DNA of 64,000 bases from Chionoecetes opilio (Eukaryota > Arthropoda > Malacostraca > Decapoda > Majidae): the NCBI GenBank assembly GCA_016584305.1, contig JACEEZ010020100.1, positions 566,429 to 630,428 of the forward strand, read 5' to 3'. Under the pieces are notes generated by a model. It was given only the letters and a program-made list of their open reading frames with translations, had not been told where the DNA came from and did not search any database. Positions 12,833 through 24,569 of the stretch are shown here, piece after piece; position 1 is the stretch's first letter; every line of letters begins with the position of its first letter. A program made the position numbers and the translations under genes.

Positions 12833-13389
12833 GGCCTAGATAGGCTGATAGGCTGATAGAGTATTGTAGTGCAGGTGTGGAAAGGAGGCAACAGCTCCTA
12901 GCAGGGGTGAGAAGTGACTGTGAAATATCTTAAAGAAAATAATTTTGCTTGCTGTTTTATGCAACTAGGTATTGATAAGTTTGAAAAATGAATAGTTTTT
13001 TTATTTCCTAACATCATCAGGGCACATCAAATAGTGAAGAACATTATTCTGCTTGCGCTTTTCTGCACCAAGCCTATTGATAAGTTTGAAAAATTAATAG
13101 TTTTTTTATTTCCTAACATCATCAGGGTTTATTACTGTGTTTACTATGCGAAAGTTTAGCATCCTCGTTAGTTAGATGATGCAAAACTTACTTAAGCCTA
13201 GTAAACACAGTAATAAACCCTGATGATGTTAGGAAATACAAAACAATTCATTTTTTTAACTTATCAAAACTAGTTGTATAAAAATGCAGGCACAATTATT
13301 TTCTGTAATATTTATCACAGCCCCTTTTCACCCCTGATAGGAACTGTTGGCTCATTTCTACACCTGCACTACAATAATCTATCAGGCCT
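12833..13389. mobile_element. Fold-back element of about 557 bp
   Basis: The left arm (AGGCCTAGATAGGCTGATAG, TATTGTAGTGCAGGTGTGG, TTTCCTAACATCATCAGGG) is inverted on the right (CCCTGATGATGTTAGGAAAT, CACCTGCACTACAATA, CTATCAGGCCT). A stretch beginning TGATAAGTTTGAAAAAT is duplicated inside the left arm. No open frame of note. Confidence 0.65.
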
Positions 13390-13790
13390 GGAGGTGGGTG
13401 GAGGCTGGCTGCCTGGCTGGGAAGCATTAGTGAGCCTCCTGCCAGCCAGCCTACCTGCCCCTGTCCCCACACCCTCAAGGAGCCCATTATGATTAATGAT
13501 GCCTAACTATATTTACCTCAAGAATAAATCTTTTCCTTCCATGAAAAGGTAAGCTCACTGTGATAACATTTCATTAAGCTATAGATCACCAGGCTCTAAA
13601 TACAGGACGGCTTCTAGCTATTTCAATACAAAAATATCACATTATTCTTGAGGAAAAAATTTATTTCTTCTATTTCCCTGCACACAAGCCACCTCACAAC
13701 AAACTGTGCTGCATTCACACAGAAAATAACAGCTTTCTCATCCCCCTCTAAGTGCTGTGTGTCCCTAAGCTGCTGTTAAGATACACTGAG

Positions 13791-13792
<2 letters not shown>

Positions 13793-13846
<54 letters not shown>
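13793..13846. repeat. CA microsatellite
   Basis: (CA)27, perfect. Confidence 0.95.
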
Positions 13847-13848
<2 letters not shown>

Positions 13849-14129
13849 ATCTCAGGAGCATGGGAACAATACTATAATTAAACCCTTAAATACTTACTCA
13901 AGTCACAACAATGTGTAGCAGATTCCTTCCTCAATGAATTTCAAGGTTATCAATTCTTGCCTTTTTAGAGACCACTGACACAGTCCTTCACACAATGACA
14001 CATACAAAAAGTACTGATGTAAGCACAACACTGTTCTCTTCCATTCACTTCACACTGCTATCAAAGGCCTCCTCATTACAGCATCATGACTAATGCGCTC
14101 CACTATCACAAGGATCACTATCTCACTGT

Positions 14130-14830
14130 CCTTGAGTCACCAAGAGCCACACCAACACTTCACAACCACCGTGCTGCTGCCGCCGCAACCGCCACCACCG
14201 CCGTCGCCACCGCCACTGCAACACAACTACACACGGCTACCAGGGCAGAGACACGCATCAGACAGGTGGTGCCCGATCGGCCAACCTACCAATATGGCTG
14301 TGCGCCCAACAGGAAACTTGGCCAAATGGTGTAACAAAGGCCCTCCTCCAGGCCCGGCGGCCACTACACTTTGAGGGGGAGCACGGGCAGACCAGACGAG
14401 GGGGGGAAGGAATACCACGAAGGGTTGGCCCCGCAAGGGTTGACTAACGCCAGCCGGATATCCCATCACACAATGCTGCCGCCAATATCCCGCTGCGACG
14501 CCCCAAACGCAACCCCTCCCCCCCAGCCCCAACGCACCCCCTCCCCCCCAGCCCCAACGCACCCCTCCCCCTCCGCCACGGTCGCCGCCGGGGCATCACA
14601 CGACACTATTTTCTCCTACAAAATCTAGTAACCGGCAGCAATCTTTCACCATCGTTCGTTCTCTCTCGGCATCTCGTCCGGAATTTCGTCGTACCGTTTT
14701 CCGAAATAAATCGCCGCGTCCAGACCCGAGTCTCACGCCGCGCCTCGAATCATCCTACATGTGGCAGCCCGGCCCACATTGTTCAACGTAGCGGCAGACA
14801 TTGAATAGCTGTGACTTTGACAGGTGAGAT
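14130..14830. promoter_or_regulatory. CpG-rich island in the cnc intron, candidate promoter
   Basis: This roughly 700-bp block is unlike its AT-rich surroundings: it holds many CG dinucleotides (CCGCCGCAACCGCC, TCGTCCGGAATTTCGTCGTA, CACGCCGCGCCTCGAATC) and no obvious repeat. On the plus strand it is followed by TTTGACAGGTGAGATT, a near-perfect splice donor. It could be an alternative promoter/first exon for cnc (minus) or a plus-strand transcript start. No long convincing coding frame was found. The call is an inference from composition. Confidence 0.35.
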
Positions 14831-15098
14831 TAATGAAAGCAAATTTTCATAATTCGACAAGGTAAGAAATCCCTCCTACAGAGTCTACACAACTTTACGA
14901 GACGTTTGGAAGGAGACAACGTACAGACACCCATAGAGGACACCCTGGCATCTCCACCATAATCTCCAACTGTCCAATTGTCTCTCGGAGGCCCGCCCGA
15001 CCCGCCTCTGTAGGGCTCGATTAGTCCCTATATGGGCGGACGCTATGGTCCTCTCAAAAGGCTGATCACCTCCCAGCCATTGTTACACGCCACATTCT

Positions 15099-15385
15099 CC
15101 AGGCTTCTTCTACTACATGCTCCCACGTCTACCCCATAACTGTACTGGCACCCAGCAAAGTAACTCTCTCCAGGCTTCTTCTACTACATTGCTTCCACAT
15201 CTACCCCATCACTGTACTTGCACCCAGCAAAAGTAACTCTCTCCAGGCTTCTTCTACTACCTTGCTTCCACATCTACCCCATCACTGTACTTGCACCCAG
15301 CAAAAGTAACTCTCTCCAGGCTTCTACTACTACATGGCTCCACGTCTACCCCATCACTGTACTGGCACTGAAAAGTAACTCGCAG
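15099..15385. repeat. 73-bp tandem array, 4 units
   Basis: Units start CCAGGCTTCTTCTACTACAT and contain TCTACCCCATCACTGTACTT and CAGCAAAAGTAACTCTCT; starts at 15099, 15170, 15243 and 15316. Confidence 0.85.
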
Positions 15386-15576
15386 GAAAAGTCAAAACAC
15401 ATAATATCTAAGGCCTTATGAAAATAGTTTATCTTACGTAAATCAAGAAATTCACTCAACTTCTCATGGCTTTACAGTAAGTGAATGTAAAAAAAACTGA
15501 GTAATCAATGACAATTAAACAAAAATGAAGCCTTATCCAAGAAATGAAAATAAGATCAAGAAAGATAGCTATAGAA

Positions 15577-15710
15577 GAAACAGACAGACAGATAGATACA
15601 GTACAGACAGACAGACATACGGATAGACAGATATACAGATAGACAGACAGACAGATATAGATATACAGATAGACAGACAGACAGATAAACATATAGATAG
15701 ATATACATAT

Positions 15711-15741
<31 letters not shown>

Positions 15742-15814
15742 TATACAGATAGATAGACAGACAGACAGATATAGATATACAGATAGACAGACAGATAAAC
15801 AGATAGATAGATAT

Positions 15815-15855
<41 letters not shown>

Positions 15856-15928
15856 TATACAGATAGATAGACAGACAGACAGATATAGATATACAGATAG
15901 ACAGACAGATAAATAGATAGATAGATAT

Positions 15929-15971
<43 letters not shown>

Positions 15972-16000
15972 TACAGATAGATAGACAGACAGACAGATAC
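15577..16000. repeat. ACAG/ATAG tetranucleotide array
   Basis: (ACAG)n and (ATAG)n are mixed, with a larger repeated block (AGATATACAGATAGATAGAC). Confidence 0.95.
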
Positions 16001-16589
16001 TTCAACCATACGAGAAAATATTTCCCCTAACAAAAACATGATAAGAAAAAGAGCATGATGAAGCAAGAGTAGCCGTTCCTCCCCAGCCGTGCTCTGGCCA
16101 CAAAGGTTCCAGGTATATAAGCCTCCATCAGGGACACAATACTCGGCCAACTCATAATGTATTTGGGTGTCCTGCTTTTCCTTCTCAGTTATGGGGATTA
16201 AAGCCCAACATTAACATTAAAAGTATGGCAGTTATGATTCTTATGTTCACAGGTTGTAAAAAGTATTCATTAAGCCCATTGCTTTAACCTCTTCGCGCCC
16301 AGATCTTTCCTTTGCTATAAAAAATTGTTGTCGAGCCATAAGATTACGAAAGGGCATGTTATAGGTGCAAATAGGATATGTTTGCAGTGCTTTTAGTATT
16401 TGCTTTCCCCAAAAAAAGTGCCTCACCATCATCACCATCTTCCTGTTTAACGTCAGATTGTCCCATAGTGTCTGGTGAGGTTAGACGGTCACCTCAGTCA
16501 GTAACCCGGGTAACCTGCTGACCAAGGCATTTCATTTACTCCACAATATATCGTGGTATTATGGATAAACAAGGTAGTATGAGATGCAC

Positions 16590-16640
16590 TGAGAACATAA
16601 GAAAATAAGGAGGCTACAAGAGGCCGTGAGCGATGCACCA
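16590..16640 (-). mobile_element. Short LINE 3'-tail fragment
   Basis: GAACATAAGAAAATAAGGAG followed by GCTACAAGAGGCCGTGAG is the reverse complement of the terminal part of the 43.3-kb LINE. A similar scrap lies at 30135..30175. Confidence 0.5.
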
Positions 16641-16955
16641 GGAATGTTGCTTCTGTGTCCTGTCTTTAAATATGTGTCAGGAAATTCCACACACTGCATA
16701 TGATAAATTACAACCTTTAGCATAGTTCAGTGTCTAAACTCCTTCCTCCAAGACATCATTGAAGCCATAATACCTAACTTAACCTAACTTAACCTAACAT
16801 ACACCTCCTATAAAAGTCACCATGAAAAGCTTACTGTAGAAACAAATAAATATGGATATGTACTAGGAGGAAATGAGTTTTTGCTTCGTCAGGGCAGCCT
16901 CAGTGATGGAAAGACAGCATGAGGGTAATGGTCTGGGCCAGCAGGATGTCCTCTC

Positions 16956-17290
16956 TTCCCCAGCCAGCCAGCCAGCCAGCCAGCCAGCAGCCAGCCAGCA
17001 GCCAGCCAGCCAGCCATCTCTACCTACCTGCCCTCACCCCTCCTCCTAACATGCCCCGCCCTCCTCTGTCTCCTACACCCACCCCCTACCACCCCCACCC
17101 CCACCCAACACACCCATCCAGCCCCCCACCCACCACCTCAAACATTAATGACTTTTCAATACATGTACTCTGAATATCTACACTTTAAGCAACTGTTTTA
17201 TATATACTACAACACATTTTTTTAGTAACATCAATATTTTGCTTCAAGTTTCATACCCACCCACCCACCCACCCACCCACCCACCCACAA
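16956..17290. repeat. CCAG and CCCA microsatellites
   Basis: (CCAG)n lies at about 16956..17015 and (CCCA)n at about 17257..17287. C-rich unique sequence lies between them. Confidence 0.9.
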
Positions 17291-17440
17291 ACCCACCACC
17301 TTCAACAATAATAACTTTACATTACTCTGAATATCTAACTTTTAGCATCTGTCATATATATACAACACATTTTTTTCAGTAACATCAATATTCTGCTTAA
17401 GGTTTCATACTCCAGTAGATTGCATATAGCATGATTCTTT

Positions 17441-17560
17441 AAAAGGAGGCTAGATAATTTCATGGATGGAGATGAAAGGTGGATGTAGGTAGTGTTAAGT
17501 AACAGGAACTACCACGTGTAGGTCTCCCAGCCTCTTGTAGCTTCCTTATTTTCTTATGAT
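17441..17560 (+). mobile_element. LINE 3' fragment, same family
   Basis: GGAGGCTAGATAATTTCATG, GATGAAAGGTGGATGTAGGT and GTAACAGGAACTACCACGTG match the 3' end of the 43.3-kb LINE. Its terminal part has been amplified in the tandem array that follows. Confidence 0.65.
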
Positions 17561-17830
17561 AGACAGAGAGACACAGAAATACAGCCTCTTGTAGCTTCTT
17601 TATTTTCACGGCCTCTTGTAGCTTCCTTAATTTCTTATGTTCTTATGATAGACAGACAGACAGACAGACGGACAGAAATACAGCCTCTTGTAGCTTCTTT
17701 ATTTTCACGGCCTCTTGTAGCTTCCTTAATTTCTTATGTTCTTATGATAGACAGACAGACGGACAGAAATACAGCCTCTTGTAGCTTCTTTATTTACACG
17801 GCCTCTTGTAGCTTCCTTATTTTCTTACTT
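17555..17830. repeat. Tandem array of LINE tail plus GACA repeat, about 95-bp units
   Basis: About three units combine CAGCCTCTTGTAGCTTCTTT, ACGGCCTCTTGTAGCTTCCT and TATGATAGACAGACAGACGG. The first part is the LINE 3' tail, so the array grew from a LINE insertion. Confidence 0.8.
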
Positions 17831-18214
17831 TCTTATTCATACTAAACAAATACTACCACATAAGAATAAACACTGATCTCCCTAAATCAAGCCTTGCCTA
17901 AATCAAGCCAAGCCAAGCCAAGCTAAATCTTGCCTACACACAACTGCCCACCAGCCTCCCTGTAATTACATCTCTTGACAATCTCCCATCCCCTTAATGC
18001 ATCCCTTATCAAGCTCATCTCCAGCCCACTCCAGTGTTCCCTTCTCCTCCCTCACAGGCGCGGGTACGGGTGCTGCCCTCCTGTCAGCACCCTCTCTGCA
18101 CGGCTACAAGTGTCTGCCAGCCCCACCCCCTCCATTAACACACACCTCTCGACCCCCACACATCACCCAACACTACTCTGTCCCTTATCAATAAAATGAA
18201 ATAATTCAATACAG

Positions 18215-18365
18215 GCAGGGGCTTCTTTTTTTCTTTTTTCTTTTACATCACAAAGGACTGGTCAAGGGCAAAAAGAAGTCACAAAAAGTCTGCTTAATTG
18301 CCAGTCCCTATAAAGAAGACAGTAAGAGACAATATAAAGGAAAGGTGGGCCAATTGAGTTCGGGC
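18215..18365 (-). mobile_element. 3'-end fragment of the same LINE family
   Basis: A T-rich run is followed by ACATCACAAAGGACTGG, CTTAATTGCCAGTCCC and AAAGAAGACAGTAAGAG, ending near CAATTGAGTTCGGG. This matches the 3' UTR of the LINE at 49.7 kb base for base over most of its length, so it is a severely 5'-truncated copy. Confidence 0.75.
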
Positions 18366-18900
18366 CTAGCTTAATGTGCCCTGCCATAACATGAAGTGAT
18401 TCCCATAATACTATATAAAGTAACATTCCTAATTCATAGTAAACAACTCAATACTACATAAAATAGCATTCCTAATACATAATAAACAACTCAATCAGTT
18501 ATTTTACACATCAAAGTTGTGGAAAATGGTAAACAATAAATGATACATCCATAGATCCAAACATTATTCCCTAAAGGACTCTAAGAAAGCGTCCCCGAGT
18601 CATAAGTGGAGGCCATCAGGGTCGTGGCTCCTAGGGAAACAAGAGGCTTTTTGTTGAGTCACTCCTCATTCAGACATCTATGAAGAGAACATGAACTGGC
18701 CATCCATCACGGACCTGCTATTTCCTCACTCCCCTCACAGCATTAGGCTCCTATTGTCTTACTCCAGAATCAGATGAAGCTATTCCATGTAGTCATTGCT
18801 ACAAACACTGGAATGTGGCTGCTATAACATGCTGCATAAATAGCTGATTGTTCTTATTTCAGTGTAATTTAAGGAATTTAGAGTTCATAATTACTGTAAT
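18366..18900. other. No feature seen
   Basis: Unique intronic sequence. A short direct repeat (ATAGTAAACAACTCAATACT and variant) occurs near 18440..18500. No exon-like frame with splice sites was found on the minus strand. Confidence 0.5.
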
Positions 18901-18901
18901 A

Positions 18902-19224
18902 CATTTAAGTATTAATTATCCGACCTTGGGGGGACCGAAGGTAGGTCGGATAATTGGAATAGTCGGATGTTCGGATATCACAGTAACCATAAACGTAAGG
19001 ACAAAATGGTATAGCACATAAAAGATGCAGCTCTTGAAGGCCGATCCAGTGGTATACGCGAAAGTCAAATTCATGCATAAATAAAGCCACAAATCAATGC
19101 TTTCTAAAAACAAAAAAAAACTAAGTAAAATAAATGGCCAAAACAAGACACAATGTGGTGGTGAAAAAAGTCGGTTGTTTGGACAAGTCGGATGTTTGGA
19201 GGTCGGATGTTGGGAATTTGGCTG
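18902..19224 (+). mobile_element. 323-bp TA-flanked MITE, ATCCGACC family
   Basis: The ends are TA + CATTTAAGTATTAATTATCC and TGGGAATTTGGCTG + TA. Termini share the inverted motif ATCCGACC. The inside (CGATCCAGTGG, AAATAAATGGCC, AAACAAGACACAATGTGG) is nearly identical to the copies at 23.0 and 45.4 kb. A 61-codon frame is shared by all copies but is probably incidental. Confidence 0.75.
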
Positions 19225-19553
19225 TACTGAATATAAGCCTAAAAACTACCATGATATAAAAGGATGTGTAATGGTTAAAAGCCGTGAGTATAACGCTTCA
19301 TAAATTGTGAGTGTATGGTTTATTATCATTCCAATTTTATTATTATATATATATACTAAATATTATGACGTATTATTATTCTAAACTATGAGTCTCACAA
19401 GAATATAAAGTCTTCTTGTCACTATAACTCTCCTCTTCAGCCTGTGTTGGGAGTGGCCCGGCAGCTTAGGAGGTTCCCGGGCAGAACAGGGCGTGAGTGG
19501 TGACAGTCAACACTAAGTCATGCTGCGGGGGTGACAGCCTCCACGGGACAATA

Positions 19554-19761
19554 CACTAAAACCTCTCGTATTCGGACCCTCATTATTCAGACTTTGACAT
19601 TATTCGGACCTCCTCCTCTTTTTTTTTTTTTTTTTTTAGGGGTCGGAATTTCCTAGCTATATATAATTATACACCTAGATTTTTTTTTTTTTTTTTGTTT
19701 TGTTTTTTTTTTTTTTTTTTTTTTAGGGGTCGGAATTTCCTAGCTATATATATATACACCT

Positions 19762-19792
<31 letters not shown>

Positions 19793-19832
19793 GGGGTCGG
19801 AATTTCCTAGCTATATATATATATATACACCT

Positions 19833-19866
<34 letters not shown>

Positions 19867-20030
19867 GGGTCGAAATTTCCTAGCTATATATATATATACA
19901 CCTCATATTTTTTTTTTTTTTTTTTTTTTTTTACAATTTCCCCCCATATATAATCCCCCCATTATTCGGATCCTTGCATTACTCGGACCACTCCTTGGCC
20001 CAATTAGTCCGCATATGAGACGTTTTACTG
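19554..20030 (+). mobile_element. Pogo/Tigger-like MITE with expanded poly-T modules
   Basis: The ends are TA + CACTAAAACCTCTCGTATTC and GAGACGTTTTACTG + TA, with inner motifs TATTCGGACC and GGTCCGAGTAATGCAAGGAT (inverted). Between them, four or five modules of GGGGTCGGAATTTCCTAGCT, a TA run and ACACCTAGATTT followed by T20 or more are tandemly repeated. Confidence 0.75.
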
Positions 20031-20225
20031 TATTTTCTTATGTTCTTCTATGAAGCAATAATAGACCCACATTAACCTCCAGTACCTCCATGCCTAACAA
20101 ACCTCACAAGAACACTTCGGAATGGTGTTTTCCCACCTGATTTTTTGTTTCATATAGTAATCGAGACATTCATTCATAACTTCACAAAACCTGGCATGGA
20201 CCCATAACAAGGATATGTGTGGCTG

Positions 20226-20395
20226 TTAACCCCTTCACGCCCAGATATTTCCTGTGCTATATAAAAGTGTCTGTATTAGCCATAAAATTACAAAAAAGTA
20301 ACTTAATATACCAAAAAAGCTAGTGGACAAGGATACTAAACAGGTCATTAACTATAAAATATTGCTTATATTCATTAAAATCGTCTGATGGTAGC
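20226..20395 (+). mobile_element. TTAA-type MITE, right end lost
   Basis: It starts TTAACCCCTTCACGCCCAGA and loses identity after ATCGTCTGATGGTAGCC, where the G-rich 57-bp array begins. Confidence 0.65.
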
Positions 20396-20397
20396 CT

Positions 20398-21612
20398 GTT
20401 AAAGTCCTGTTAAAGGTGATGTACTGTTAAAGGTGATGTGATGGTGGTGTCCTGTGTTGGGGGGGGGTGACTGTGCTACTGTTAAAGGCTGATGTAATGG
20501 TGGTGTCCTGTGTGGGGGGGTATGACTGTGCTACTGTTAAAGGCTGATGTAATGGTGGTGTCCTGTGTTGGGGGGGGGTGTGACTGTGCTACTGTTAAAG
20601 GTGATGTAATGGTGGTGTCCTGTGTTGGGGGGGTGACTGTGCTACTGTTAAAGGCTGATGTAGTGGTGGTGTCCTGTGTTGGGGGGTTGACTGTGCTACT
20701 GTTAAAGGCTGATGTAATGGTGGTGTCCTGTGTTGGGGGGGGTGTGACTGTGCTACTGTTAAAGGTGATGGAATGGTGGTGTCCTGTGTGGGGGGGGTGT
20801 GACTGTGCTACTGTTAAAGGCTGATGAGTGGTGGTGTCCTGTGTTGGGGGGGGGTGACTGTGCTACTGTTAAAGGCTGATGTAATGGTGGTGTCCTGGTG
20901 TGGGGGGGGGGGGGTGACTGTGCTACTGTTAAAGGCGATGTAATGGTGGTGTCCTGTGTTGGGGGGTGTGTGACTGTGCTACTGTTAAAGGCTGATGTAA
21001 TGGTGGTGTCCTGTGTTGGGGGGGGGGGTGTGACTGTGCTACTGTTAAAGGCTGATGTAATGGTGGAGTCCTGTGTGGGGGGGGGGGGAGTGACTGTGCT
21101 ACTGTTAAAGGCTGATGTAATGGTGGTGTCCTGTGTTGGGGGGGGTGACTGTGCTACTGTTAAAGGTGATGTAATGGTGGTGTCCTGTGTTGGGGGGGGT
21201 GACTGTGCTACTGTTAAAGGTGATGTAATGGTGGTGTCCTGTGTTGGGGGGGTGTGACTGTGCTACTGTTAAAGGTGATGTAATGGTGGTGTCCTGTGTT
21301 GGGGGGGGTGACTGTGCTACTGTTAAAGGCTGATGTAATGGTGGTGTCCTGTGTTGGGGGTGTGTGACTGTGCTACTGTTAAAGGCTGATGTAATGGTGG
21401 TGTCCTGTGTTGGGGGGGGGGGGTGACTGTGCTACTGTTAAAGGCTGATGTAGTGGTGGTGTCCTGTGTTGGGGGGGGGGTGGACTGTGCTACTGTTAAA
21501 GGCTGATGTATGGTGGTGTCCTGTGTTGGGGGGGGGTGTGACTGTGCTACTGTTAAAGGTGATGGTAGTGGTGGTGTCCTGTGTTGGGGGGGGGGGTGAC
21601 TGTGCTACACTG
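20398..21612. repeat. G-rich 57-bp tandem array, about 21 units
   Basis: The unit is GTTAAAGGCTGATGTAATGG + TGGTGTCCTGTGTTGGGGGG + GTGTGACTGTGCTACT. Each unit has a run of 5 to 13 G; run length varies between units. Confidence 0.95.
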
Positions 21613-21784
21613 GCTGGCCTCAGGATGATGCGGGGAAAACAAGCATGACAAGAAGGGACCGAGGATGACAATTCAGGATGGCGCTGGTATCCTAAATATT
21701 GGTGACTTGTCAGTTTGAGCGTAACACAAGTAGCTCACTCCATGATTTGCCCAAACACTGATATATAAATCATGCTGCCTGATC

Positions 21785-21989
21785 TTAACCTCTTCACGCC
21801 CAGATCTTTCCTTTCCTGTATAAAAATAGTCTGCTCTTAGCCATGAAATTACGAAAAGTGACTTAATTGTTCTAATGGACAAGGATACTGAACAGGTCAT
21901 ATCTTCAGAATATTGCTTATTATTCATTAAAACAGACAAATGATGGACATATTAGAATGGAAATTACGTTCTGGGCCTCAAGGGGTTAA
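21785..21989 (+). mobile_element. TTAA-type MITE, full length (representative)
   Basis: The element is about 205 bp with imperfect terminal inverted repeats: TTAACCTCTTCACGCCCAGA on the left, and on the right CTGGGCCTCAAGGGGTTAA (reverse complement TTAACCCCTTGAGGCCCAG). The TTAA borders suggest a piggyBac-type target-site duplication. The internal region is AT-rich and non-coding. Confidence 0.75.
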
Positions 21990-22107
21990 ACGTCATAATA
22001 CGTATTTTCATTATTTCTTTTCTTAGTGAACCTCGTGTTACCATTGCCCTGTATTGTTTAACAGACCAATATGTGAAATGTACTTCTGTAAAACACTGAG
22101 CTGCATT

Positions 22108-22325
22108 ATTTAGAACATAAAAACATAAGGAAGCTACAAGAGGCCGCGAGACCTACACGAGGTAGTTCCTGTTACTTAACACTACCTACATCCACCTTTC
22201 ATCCCCAGCCATGATACTGTCTAGCCTCCTTTTAAAACTCCCTATTGACTCCGCACTAACTACCTGACGACTGAGTCCATGCCAATCATTGACCACCCTA
22301 TTTGTGAACCAGTTTCTCCCTATTT
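22108..22325 (-). mobile_element. LINE 3' fragment, same family as at 43.3 kb
   Basis: On the minus strand the fragment reads NWFTNRVVNDWHGLSRQVVS-like sequence, then the UTR motif GGTAGTGTTAAGTAACAGGA and GGCCTCTTGTAGCTTCCTTA. It ends in a short repeat of TTATGTTC type. Coding capacity is lost. Confidence 0.65.
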
Positions 22326-22440
22326 CTTATATTTCTCTATTATTTTCTGACCATATTTTATACATTATTATATTTTTGTATAATTTCTGATATTAATGAA
22401 GCTTTACTCATGACTTTGGCAATTCCCATAAAGTCTATAG

Positions 22441-22740
22441 TCTATTTTTTTGTAACGAGGCAAAAATTCCATTCTATCTTAAGGTCTCACGCTTAAAATG
22501 ATGCCTGTGTTTACCTGATAATAGGGTTAACTATGATAAAAATACAACTGAAATTTAGAAGTAGCGTAGTATTCCCTTCTCCTGGCATATATCCATTCTA
22601 TCTTAAGGTCTCACGCTTAAAATGATGCCTGTGTTTACCTGATAATAGGGTTAACTATGATAAAAATACAACTGAAATTTAGAAGTAGCGTAGTATTCCC
22701 TTCTCCTGGCATCAAATATCAGTCAGTAAGCAGCAAGGGG
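22441..22740. mobile_element. Same MITE family with an internal 124-bp duplication
   Basis: It starts AGTCTATAGTCTATTTTTTT and TAACGAGGC. A 124-bp block (from CCATTCTATCTTAAGGTCTC to CCCTTCTCCTGGCAT) is repeated twice in tandem (22469 and 22593). It ends near CAGCAAGGGGTCAGGATT without the right terminal repeat. Confidence 0.65.
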
Positions 22741-22937
22741 TCAGGATTAATACTGTAGTTGCTTCACGGTCTCTTACAAACAACTAAATCCTGCCTCTCG
22801 TCTTCACACAATGCATTCATTAATCACACTGTGGGCTGTGGGCTTTAAGACGGGATGCCTTGTGCTTCCGTGGCAATCAGCTGAGTCAACATCCGGCTCA
22901 TCATAAATCTTCCTCACTAGCTACCACACATTACACA

Positions 22938-23445
22938 CTCATTTCATTTTCCACATACTCATTTCATTTTCCACATACTCATTTCATTTTCCACATACTC
23001 ATTTCATTTTCCACATACTCATTTCATTTTCCACATACAGCTAAGTATTAATTATCCGACCTTGGGGGGACCGAAGGTAGGTCGGATAATTGGAATAGTC
23101 GGATGTTCGGATATCACAGTAACCATAAACGTAAGGACAAAATGGTATAGAACATAAAAGATGCAGCTCTTGAAGGCCGATCCAGTGGTAGACGCGAAAG
23201 TAAAATTCATGCATAAATAAAGCCACAAATCAATGTTTTCTAACAACTAAAAAAACCTAAGTAAAATAAATGGCCAAAACAAGACACAATGTGGTGGTGA
23301 AAAAAGTCGGTTGTTTGGACAAGTCGGATGTTTGGAGGTCGGATGTTGAGAATTTGGCTGTACTCATTTCATTTTCCACATACTCATTTCATTTTCCACA
23401 TACTCATTTCATTTCCCACATACTCATTTCATTTTCCACACTCCT
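22938..23445. repeat. 20-bp satellite split by a MITE
   Basis: The unit ACATACTCATTTCATTTTCC lies at 22938..23037 and resumes at 23361..23445, interrupted by the 323-bp element. Confidence 0.9.
23038..23360 (+). mobile_element. 323-bp TA-flanked MITE inserted in a 20-bp satellite
   Basis: The element starts CAGCTAAGTATTAATTATCC and ends GAATTTGGCTG. It splits the array unit ACATACTCATTTCATTTTCC exactly at TA: CCACATA before it, TACTCATTTC after it. Deleting the element and one TA restores the array. This demonstrates a TA target-site duplication (Tc1/mariner/pogo type). Confidence 0.9.
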
Positions 23446-23825
23446 TTTATCTCAATGAAAATATTTGCTTGAAACATATTTTACTTATATCCGAGTAAGT
23501 GAAGTTTAATAATTAGCATGTCAAATATTACAGGCCTTTCATGAAGCATACCTTTGAAAACCTTCCTTGCATCTCTCTTCCCTGCTTCCGATATTGACGA
23601 TTATTATAAAGCATCAATTTGTTTGGGTACACAGGCGAAGGAAAGGTTAGCTAGAGGAAGAAATTAATGGTCCTTTTTTCTTCTTCTTTCTGTTTAACAT
23701 CAGATTTTTCCCATAATATTTTGTGAGGCTAGACGGCCGATGACACGCTTCCGACTATCTCTATCCATTGCCTCGACTCCTTCAATTACTGGTCCATGCA
23801 TCATCAACTGGCCACACAATATTCT

Positions 23826-24036
23826 GTAACCCCTTCACGCCCAAATCTTTCCTTTGCTGTAAAAATGTGTCTGTTGTCAAGCCATAAAATTAAGAAAAGT
23901 CACTGAATATACCAAATAAGTTAGTGGACAAGGATACTAGACAGGTCATATCTATAAAATATTCCTTATACTCACTAAAAATCGCCTACTGGTAGTCAAA
24001 TTACAATGGAAATTACGTTCTGGGTCTCAAGGGGTT
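23826..24036 (+). mobile_element. TTAA-type MITE, full length
   Basis: The left end is GTAACCCCTTCACGCCCAAA and the right end CTGGGTCTCAAGGGGTT. The left border has diverged from TTAA to GTAA. Confidence 0.7.
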
Positions 24037-24419
24037 CAGATAGGCATGTGGCATCAGTAAATTAATACCTTTAGAAAACACCATATTTTAGATGCCATAT
24101 GATCTGTAAAAATAGCTGGCTTCATCCCATAAGGGTTCAACCTCATTTAGCGGCCCATTGAAGCTCTTTGTTCTGGGAGAAGCTGCGGCAAATGCGATGG
24201 TGTGCATAGGGCGGCTTTCAGTCTGAGCGGCGGGCCATAGGAGTGATGCGACAATCTAACACAGGGAGAGTTTCACCTTTAAGACAGCCAATTAAAGGTC
24301 TCTTTCTTGTCTTAAGCTCCCAACACAGCATCTTTGGCCAGTCATGAAAAAATGTACACAAAAAAAATAAGTAATCTGCATGTTTAGGACAGCAAGGAGC
24401 TATCTAGCCTTAAGGATAG

Positions 24420-24421
<2 letters not shown>

Positions 24422-24494
<73 letters not shown>

Positions 24495-24558
24495 CTGGCC
24501 CTGTAAAATACAACTAGATGAATACAACTAGATGAATACACACACACACACACACACA
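24422..24558. repeat. CA microsatellites
   Basis: (CA)n lies at 24422..24492 and 24538..24558 with an ACTAGATGAATACA repeat between. Confidence 0.9.
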
Positions 24559-24569
24559 GTAAAGCAGTG

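Noticed and set aside
18040..18190. Exon-like GC-rich block after CTTCTCCTCCCTCACAG on the plus strand
   Set aside because: Acceptor pattern only; no donor or recognisable peptide, and it is on the opposite strand to cnc.
18905..19090. A 61-codon frame conserved in three copies (18.9, 23.0, 45.5 kb)
   Set aside because: The copies are one MITE family; the frame is shared because the DNA is shared. No known domain, and differences do not favour silent sites.
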